From Photobacterium galatheae (GTDB taxonomy: Bacteria > Pseudomonadota > Gammaproteobacteria > Enterobacterales > Vibrionaceae), in assembly GCF_000695255.1 (NCBI RefSeq), contig NZ_JMIB01000001.1, positions 1 to 64,000 of the forward strand: a DNA stretch of 64,000 nt, written 5' to 3'. Position 1 is the first letter of the stretch. The number at the start of each line of letters is the position of its first letter. Shown here piece after piece: positions 58,581-64,000 of this stretch. The notes under the pieces were generated by a model that did not search any database, was not told the origin of the DNA, and saw nothing but the letters and a program-made list of their open reading frames with translations. The translations under genes and the position numbers were made by a program.

Positions 58581-59969
58581 GTGGCTGAGCCTATTTCTTA
58601 CGTACTGATTCATCAGGTTGATTTGTTTTCTCAATATCAGAAGCAACTGATCGACTTACTGAAATTAAGTTCAACTGATGATGCAATTTTAGGTTTTGAT
58701 GCAACGTTTGATGATCAAAAAGCGCATCAATATCTCCTCTCTCTGGAAAAAGAAATAGCCAGTCAGAGCCTTCAAATCCTGCTGGGAATATATCAGGGAA
58801 CTGTGGTTGTTTGCTGTTTTCTGAAAAGAAGTCATCAGCAGACAACCCGGCATCTCTGTGACTTACAAAAAGGGATGATTCATCCGCATTTTCGCAGTCA
58901 GGGACTGCTGGAAAAAACGCTGGCCGCCATTGCTTTTGAGTGCATGGCACAAGACATAGCGCTGCTTACGCTGGATGTTCGGGGCGGTTCAAAAGCCCAC
59001 CGCATCTGGGAAAAATGCGGGTTCGAAACCTATGGCATTCTGAATGATTACAGCCGTTATCAGGGACAGTCATTTGATGGCTATTTCATGAAACAACGGA
59101 CACTGGATCTCTGGAACCGATTTCAATCCTTCCATCCACAACAGCATGCCACCCACAAGATCTTACAGCTCACAAAAACATTCGATTCACAAGGAAGTCA
59201 AATAATGTCAGTTGGCACTGAACTTATCCCTAAAAAAGAATTTCGCACCCACATGCGAGAGACATTAGAAAAACACCTGACTTTAGGTCATCCCTTATTT
59301 CAATATCTGCTGGATGAAAGTCACCCAAACCCTGAATTATTAAAATTCACAACCTTACAGGGTTATCAGCTTACGAAACACTTTCTGACTTATATCGAGC
59401 ATTTATTTTTCCACTGTCCGCTGCCGAAACATAAACGTGCATTACTGCACAATATGTACGAAGAAGAAACCGGGCGTTTATCCAATACCAAGAACCATGT
59501 GGTGCTGATGCAGGATTTTATCCGGGCACTGGGCATTTCTGATGCAGAACGCGATGCAGCAACCGCTTTGCCGCAGACGCAGGCGCTGATTGATTACCGC
59601 CTGATCGCCTGTAAAAACCCGGATTTGTACCACATTGGTGCCGCAGCAGTCATGGTGGCGAGTGAAGGACAGAATCTGGAAAGTGTGGGGGATGAAGCCC
59701 GTCACAATATTCTGGGCAAAGTCTATGACCTGAAAGAGGAAGACCTGCTGTTCTTCTCTGTACATCAGGAAGAAGATGTCGGCCATGTTCAGCAGGGACT
59801 GGCCTTGCTGGCGGACCTGTGTGAGACACCCAAGATGCAGCAGGAAGCGCTGGAGGCCATTGAGACGACCTGTGAGCTTTTCTATCAGATGTATCAGGGA
59901 GTCTATGAATACTTCGGTTACGACAAGCAAGAGCAGATCGTGAAACCGGAGCTGATCGGGGAGGCCTGA
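58581..59969 (+). CDS. GNAT domain fused to haem-oxygenase-like diiron oxidase (HDO) domain
   Basis: A 462-residue two-domain protein. Residues about 1-190 form a GNAT acetyltransferase (HPHFRSQGLLEKTLAAIAFE and SKAHRIWEKCGFETYG). Residues about 209-462 form a TenA/PqqC/BesC-type helical domain with probable iron ligands in EEETG (about 294), SEGQNL (about 361) and HQEEDVGH (about 395). HDO enzymes carry out O2-dependent C-C cleavage, N-oxygenation or decarboxylation of amino or fatty acids. An internal ATG at 59205 with AAGGAA eight bases upstream could also produce the oxidase alone. The start of the fused form at 58581 is a GTG. The next gene overlaps by one base. The architecture suggests a tailoring or resistance acetyltransferase coupled to an oxidative step. 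Confidence 0.85.
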   Translation: MAEPISYVLIHQVDLFSQYQKQLIDLLKLSSTDDAILGFDATFDDQKAHQYLLSLEKEIASQSLQILLGIYQGTVVVCCFLKRSHQQTTRHLCDLQKGMIHPHFRSQGLLEKTLAAIAFECMAQDIALLTLDVRGGSKAHRIWEKCGFETYGILNDYSRYQGQSFDGYFMKQRTLDLWNRFQSFHPQQHATHKILQLTKTFDSQGSQIMSVGTELIPKKEFRTHMRETLEKHLTLGHPLFQYLLDESHPNPELLKFTTLQGYQLTKHFLTYIEHLFFHCPLPKHKRALLHNMYEEETGRLSNTKNHVVLMQDFIRALGISDAERDAATALPQTQALIDYRLIACKNPDLYHIGAAAVMVASEGQNLESVGDEARHNILGKVYDLKEEDLLFFSVHQEEDVGHVQQGLALLADLCETPKMQQEALEAIETTCELFYQMYQGVYEYFGYDKQEQIVKPELIGEA

Positions 59970-61216
59970 TGGAAATTTCACGGAATAAGCAGGTCATCGC
60001 CATTTCAGTGGGCGTGTTGGTGACATTCTGGGCGTCATCGATCAAAGGCAGTTATCAGGTTTATTTTCTGGATTTAGCCAGTATGTGCGGGCTGGGGCGA
60101 GGGGTCTTCTCGCTCACCAGTGCCCTGTTTGGTCTGTCGATTGGCGTGCTGTCACCTGTGGTGGGCTGGATTTGCGACCGGATTGGCCCGGCGCTGACCA
60201 TATTATCCGGTGCCATCGTTGCGACTTTTGTCTATCTGCTGATGATGCTGTCGTTCAATTTCTGGCTGTTTCTGGTGTTGTTCGGCGTGCTGGCTGCATA
60301 CGCCTTAACGGCAATGACCTTTGTGCCTCTGGCTCTGCTGGTCGACCGGATTTTTGATCACCAGAATAAAGGAATGGCTTATGCGGCCATCACGAACGGC
60401 ACGGCAATTGGGTTTATGGTGCTGTCGCCATTCTGGGTCTGGCTGAATACATTTCTGACCTGGCAGGACGTCAGCCTGATCATTTTCGGAGTCTTTACAC
60501 TGGTGATTCTGCCGGCCTGTATCTGGCTGTGTGGCGTATTCCCGCGTCGGGCGTTTGTCTCGGAGGCAACGCCCGATGCGACTGAAGATGATCTGAAGTG
60601 GCATCAGCATTTACGAAAACCACTCTTCTTGCTGCTGGCATTGTCATTCGGTGGCTGTGGCGCTTCGATGGCTTACATTGACGTGCATTTAGTGCCGATG
60701 TTACAGGAGCGGTTTACCGAAGGAGAAGGCGGCGCCACGATTGTCGCATCGTCACTGAGCGTTCTGGGTGCTGCGGAACTGATTGGTGCATTTGTCGTGG
60801 GGTATCTGCTGCGTTTTTCCGCGCCAGCCTTGATGCTTGCGCTGCTGTATGCGGTTCGTGGTGCATCACTGCTGATTGTGCTGGCAGCTGATAACTTCAT
60901 CCTGTGCATGATTTTCGCTGTCCTGTTCGGGCTGACGTACATGGGCACCGTGATTGTCACTTCGCTGATGTGTCTCAAAGCCTACGGAGAGAAAGTGAAA
61001 GGTAAAATTTTCGGTTGCCTGTTCACGGTTCACCAGATCTTTGTTTTCGGAACGGTCTGGCTGGGGGGGCTGTCATATGATGCCACACAGAGTTATACCC
61101 TGATTACTGTGGCAGTCACCGGGCTGTGCTTTGTGTCTGTGGCAACCGGACTGGTCTTCTACTTCTCTGATGCTTTGAAAGAGAAGCCGCAATCTCAGAT
61201 GGCTTCGTCATCTTAA
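59969..61216 (+). CDS. MFS transporter
   Basis: A 415-residue carrier with 12 hydrophobic segments and the loop 2-3 motif (GWICDRIGP). The family looks like the monocarboxylate/oxalate-type MFS group (SIKGSYQVYFLDLASMCGLGRGVFSLT at the N-terminus). Translationally coupled to the GNAT-HDO gene (TGATGG). In the operon it is probably the exporter of the product or the importer of the substrate. Confidence 0.92.
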   Translation: MEISRNKQVIAISVGVLVTFWASSIKGSYQVYFLDLASMCGLGRGVFSLTSALFGLSIGVLSPVVGWICDRIGPALTILSGAIVATFVYLLMMLSFNFWLFLVLFGVLAAYALTAMTFVPLALLVDRIFDHQNKGMAYAAITNGTAIGFMVLSPFWVWLNTFLTWQDVSLIIFGVFTLVILPACIWLCGVFPRRAFVSEATPDATEDDLKWHQHLRKPLFLLLALSFGGCGASMAYIDVHLVPMLQERFTEGEGGATIVASSLSVLGAAELIGAFVVGYLLRFSAPALMLALLYAVRGASLLIVLAADNFILCMIFAVLFGLTYMGTVIVTSLMCLKAYGEKVKGKIFGCLFTVHQIFVFGTVWLGGLSYDATQSYTLITVAVTGLCFVSVATGLVFYFSDALKEKPQSQMASSS

Positions 61217-61248
61217 TCCCTGTTTTAAGGATGAAAGGAACACAACGC

Positions 61249-62487
61249 ATGGAACAGACCACCCGAGCAATTCATATGGGGTTTCCGTCGCTGGAAGATT
61301 CGCATGCCGCTGCCATTGCGATGACGTCGGCCTATGATTTTACCTCTGCGCAGGAAGCCAGCGACCGGTTCAATGGTGTGGCTGAAGGTAATATTTACAG
61401 TCGGTTTACGAATCCATCCGTGGAACATTTCGAGCAAAAGTTAGCCTCTCTGGAACATGCAGACGCTGCGGTTGCTTTTGCCTCGGGTATGGCCGCCTAT
61501 CTGGCACTGGCAATCACGTTTCTCAAACAGGGGGATCATGTGCTGCTGGCGAGCGGCATTTTCGGCACAACCACGCACCTGTTCCGGCAATATTTCGGAC
61601 AGTTCGGGATTACGGCAACCTGTGTGGATTTGGACGACCCGCATGCCTGGCAGGAGGCGATACAACTGAATACCCGGATGATTCTGGTGGAATCGCCGAC
61701 CAATCCCTTGCTGAAAGTGGCTGATTTAGCCGGGTTGTCCAGACTGGCGAAGCATCATGATGCCTTACTGGTGGTGGATAACACCCTGTTATCGCCGGTC
61801 AACCAGCGCCCGTTGGCTCACGGTGCCGATCTGGTACTGCATTCAACCGGGAAGTTCATTGACGGGCAGGGAAGAACCGTCGGCGGTGTGATCGCGGGCC
61901 GCAAAGCGATGATCCAGCCACTGAAGGGTTATCTGCGCAGTTCCGGCACCTGCATGAATGCATTTACCGCCTGGGTGCTGAGCCACGGGCTGGATACCCT
62001 GAAAGCCAGAATGACCCTGCATGAACAGAATGCCAGAACCGTGGCTGCATGGCTCCGCGAACAGCCCTGTGTCCAGCAGGTTTTTGCCACATTCAGTGAA
62101 GACCATCCGCAGGCGGCGGTGATTGCCCGGCAGCAATGCGGGCACAGTCCGGTGCTGAGTTTTGTGGTTGATGGCGGACAGGATGCCGCATGGCGATGCA
62201 TTGATGCGCTGCAGCTCGTTTCGCGCTGTACCAACATCGGGGATACCAAGTCGATGGTCACACATCCGGCATCGACGACGCACTGTCGTTACTCGCCTGA
62301 AGAGAAAGCGCAGTACGGGATCTGCGATGGGCTTGTCCGGATATGTGTCGGGCTGGAAGCCAGTGAGGACATTATTGCCGACCTGCAACAGGCGCTGGCA
62401 GCCTCTCAGAAAAAACAATCACCTCAGCAACCCCAGCAGTCGTCCGCCAAGGGCCAACTCAATCAGGAAGTTGCATGGCAGTCATGA
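61249..62487 (+). CDS. PLP-dependent Cys/Met metabolism enzyme (MetZ / gamma-lyase-like)
   Basis: A 412-residue fold-type I PLP enzyme. ATG 61249 has AAAGGA nine bases upstream; ATG 61231 is an alternative. The family pattern is complete: YSRFTNPSVEHFEQKLASLE, ASGMAAYLA, DNTLLSPVNQRPL, and the PLP Lys in HSTGKFIDGQGR (about 202), followed by SLGGV-like VGGV. The DGQGR run is typical of O-succinylhomoserine sulfhydrylase (MetZ), but gamma-eliminating lyases share it. In this operon it may act on an unsaturated or gamma-substituted amino acid rather than in methionine synthesis. Confidence 0.9.
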   Translation: MEQTTRAIHMGFPSLEDSHAAAIAMTSAYDFTSAQEASDRFNGVAEGNIYSRFTNPSVEHFEQKLASLEHADAAVAFASGMAAYLALAITFLKQGDHVLLASGIFGTTTHLFRQYFGQFGITATCVDLDDPHAWQEAIQLNTRMILVESPTNPLLKVADLAGLSRLAKHHDALLVVDNTLLSPVNQRPLAHGADLVLHSTGKFIDGQGRTVGGVIAGRKAMIQPLKGYLRSSGTCMNAFTAWVLSHGLDTLKARMTLHEQNARTVAAWLREQPCVQQVFATFSEDHPQAAVIARQQCGHSPVLSFVVDGGQDAAWRCIDALQLVSRCTNIGDTKSMVTHPASTTHCRYSPEEKAQYGICDGLVRICVGLEASEDIIADLQQALAASQKKQSPQQPQQSSAKGQLNQEVAWQS

Positions 62488-63347
62488 TGAACCGAATTTT
62501 GTACGCCTCCCTTTGGATTGCCGGTCTTTTCGCTGCGAACGTTGTCCATGCCGTGTCGAATCTTCATTCGGAAAGGGTGCTGAAACAGAACTATGTCGCG
62601 TTTCAGTCAGGACAAGGGACAGCGACGCCGCTGACCATTGCTGCCCGTTTGACTCAACCTGCGGATACTCAAACGCCGGTGCCGGCGGTGATTATCGTAC
62701 ATGGCTCCGGTGGTGTGGATGAGCGTGGGACGCTTTACAGTCAGGCGTTCAACAGCAAAGGGCTTGCGACACTGGAAATTGATATGTGGGCGGCCCGCGG
62801 GCTGGATGGTGGTCTGTCCCGGCCCAAGCATGTCGAAGACACCTTACCGGATGTTTATGCCGCGATTGAGTACCTGAAATCACGTCAGGATATCGATCCC
62901 GAACAAATTGGCCTGATCGGTTTTTCCTGGGGTGGGGTGGTCGCCATGCTGATGGCCGGAGAACAGCAGTCAGCACCACTCAAAGCGCTGGTAGCGAATT
63001 ATCCGGTGTGCTGGGCATATAACAAAGTGCCGGGCTACCCTTTTACTCAAATTGCGCAAGACCGTCGGCTGATGATTTTGTCCGGTGCTGAGGATAAATA
63101 CGATGGCCCGGGCGATTGTGAGCATCTGGTGCAGCAATTGCCCATCGACAGTCAGTCTCGGGTGAAACTGGAAACACTGGCCGGGGCAACCCATGCTTTT
63201 GAACGGCCCAGAGCGGACAGTCTTTTCTTTGATCCCTATGCCTTCCGGGGAAAGGGCGGACAGGTTCCGATTCGTTACAACCCGGAAGCGACCCAACATG
63301 CACTCCAGCTGACATCTCAGTTTTTTGTCAGTCGGTTGAGCGACTAA
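62475..63347 (+). CDS. Secreted dienelactone-hydrolase-like protein
   Basis: A 290-residue alpha/beta hydrolase whose ATG lies inside the end of the PLP gene with AGGAAG upstream. Signal peptide LYASLWIAGLFAANVVHA; nucleophile elbow GFSWGG (Ser about 150) and a C-terminal ATHAFER with the catalytic His. The fold matches dienelactone hydrolase (DLH). It is exported, so it could act on a periplasmic ester or lactone. Its end overlaps the convergent AraC gene by 20 bases. Confidence 0.85.
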   Translation: MAVMMNRILYASLWIAGLFAANVVHAVSNLHSERVLKQNYVAFQSGQGTATPLTIAARLTQPADTQTPVPAVIIVHGSGGVDERGTLYSQAFNSKGLATLEIDMWAARGLDGGLSRPKHVEDTLPDVYAAIEYLKSRQDIDPEQIGLIGFSWGGVVAMLMAGEQQSAPLKALVANYPVCWAYNKVPGYPFTQIAQDRRLMILSGAEDKYDGPGDCEHLVQQLPIDSQSRVKLETLAGATHAFERPRADSLFFDPYAFRGKGGQVPIRYNPEATQHALQLTSQFFVSRLSD

Positions 63348-63999
63348 ACAGGTATCTCCCTGTACTTTCGACCGCCGCGTGTCCCTTAGCGGCGGATTCT
63401 TTTGGCAGGGACTGATACTTTTTCTTCCAGGCTGCCCGCAGCGAACTGGCTTGCGGAAACCCGGATTTGAACGCAGCCCCTTCAACGGTTTCACCGTGTT
63501 CCAGATAACTTTTCGCCTCTTCGAGCCGGAGTTCCACCAGATAATCCCGAATTGTCACGCCGGTGGCATTTTTAAATTCTCTCTGCATATGGCGGGATGA
63601 AACGCGAAATACCTCGGCGATGTCGGTTAACGTCAGCTTTTCGCTCAGCCGGGCTTGCAGATAATCCTGAATAGAATGCACTAATGGGGAGATATGGCTG
63701 CGATAACAGAGTTGCTGGGAAATTTGCGGGTCATTGGCCATTCGGCGTCGGTACACCACCAGTTCTCTTGCCACTTCAAGCGCGAGCGGGCTGTCATGGA
63801 GTTCTTCAATGAGCTGGAGCGCCAGATCGATGCCAGCGGTGACGCCTGCTGTGGTGTAAATCTGTTCGTCGCGGACAAATATACGCTCCGGGATCACTTT
63901 CGCGGTTGGAAATTGATCAGCGAGTGCCTGCGTCAGTTTGTGATGGGTCGTACATGCCCGGTTATCCAGCCACCCGGCCAGTCCGAGCAGGAAAGCGCC
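63328..63999 (-). CDS. GlxA-type AraC-family regulator, cut by the window end
   Basis: The minus frame is open from 63999 and encodes the last 223 residues. The visible N-terminal part is a DJ-1/PfpI-like domain (GAFLLGLAGWLDNRACTTHH, TTAGVTAGIDLALQLIEE), and the C-terminal AraC HTH (LTLTDIAEVFRVSSRHMQREFKNATG, LRLEEAKSYLE, SGFPQASSLRAAWKKKYQ) follows. GlxA-type regulators sense small metabolites. It converges with the HDO operon; the 22-bp direct repeats upstream of that operon could be its target. The true start lies beyond the window. Confidence 0.9.
   Translation of the reverse strand, partial: GAFLLGLAGWLDNRACTTHHKLTQALADQFPTAKVIPERIFVRDEQIYTTAGVTAGIDLALQLIEELHDSPLALEVARELVVYRRRMANDPQISQQLCYRSHISPLVHSIQDYLQARLSEKLTLTDIAEVFRVSSRHMQREFKNATGVTIRDYLVELRLEEAKSYLEHGETVEGAAFKSGFPQASSLRAAWKKKYQSLPKESAAKGHAAVESTGRYLFSRSTD
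63372..63402 (+). terminator. Terminator hairpin in the convergent overlap
   Basis: CCGCCGC (63372-63378) and GCGGCGG (63389-63395) followed by ATTCTTTT. It lies 25 bases after the DLH-like stop, inside the C-terminal coding part of the AraC gene. Confidence 0.65.
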
Positions 64000-64000
64000 G

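Noticed and set aside
61249..62487. Assignment as housekeeping methionine gene metZ
   Set aside because: The sequence resembles MetZ, but the operon context is not methionine synthesis, so no symbol was given.

Overview
The window looks like chromosomal DNA of a marine gammaproteobacterium, most likely Vibrionaceae (Photobacterium, Vibrio or Grimontia type). GC is moderate and the genes are closely packed. The basis is the mix of gene families (HypT-like LysR next to aspartase, ethanolamine-type permease operon, glpSTPQUV-type ABC operon, many GNATs) and a Vibrio-like cassette region with an attC-like site. No rRNA, tRNA or CRISPR was found. The genus assignment is inference.

Layout. 1-3 kb: two tandem paralogous membrane proteins and a serine hydrolase. 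3.1-10.8 kb: a LysR regulator and a five-gene catabolic operon (amine permease, glutamine-synthetase-like ligase, aldehyde dehydrogenase, iron alcohol dehydrogenase, class I glutamine amidotransferase). Together these fit a complete gamma-glutamylation route from ethanolamine to glycine plus glutamate. 10.8-12.3 kb: a siderophore-interacting flavoprotein cotranscribed with a serine-recombinase-like protein that lacks catalytic arginines. 12.3-13.2 kb: dispersed palindromic repeats. 13.2-16 kb: LysR, a small ORF, two GNATs and a DUF2000 protein. 16-23.9 kb: a two-component system with an SBP-type sensor kinase and a sigma54 response regulator, then a DAACS symporter with a near-consensus -24/-12 promoter, aspartase, and a HypT-like LysR. 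24.2-31.5 kb: a run of small genes, seven of them GNAT acetyltransferases. 32-33.6 kb: two unrecognised proteins, one a lipoprotein. 33.6-41.8 kb: a glycerol-type ABC transporter operon divergent from an AcoR-type sigma54 activator, again with a -24/-12 promoter. 41.9-48.6 kb: an RCC1-like lipoprotein, redox genes under MerR and LysR control, a SIMPL protein, an SDR and a lipoprotein.

48.6-54.9 kb is a different kind of DNA: AT-richer, with every gene on the minus strand (broken ParE toxin and intact antitoxin, GNAT, GrpB-like protein, class B3-like metallo-hydrolase, Bax-inhibitor-1-like protein, PD-(D/E)XK-like protein, 90-aa ORF). The genes are separated by an attC-like site and by several relics of one IS110-family transposase 5' end. 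Three relics keep a foldable hairpin immediately upstream. A fragment of an ISAs1-type transposase and 162-bp direct repeats are also present. It reads as a decayed integron cassette array without a visible integrase.

55.3-58.4 kb: LysR/carboxymuconolactone decarboxylase/tautomerase and TetR/HPP-family modules. 58.5-64 kb: a four-gene operon (GNAT fused to a haem-oxygenase-like diiron oxidase domain, MFS transporter, MetZ/gamma-lyase-like PLP enzyme, secreted dienelactone-hydrolase-like protein), converging on a GlxA-type AraC regulator that runs off the window. The oxidase plus PLP enzyme plus exporter combination recalls the BesC/BesB pair of unsaturated amino acid biosynthesis. It is the best candidate here for an undescribed small-molecule pathway.
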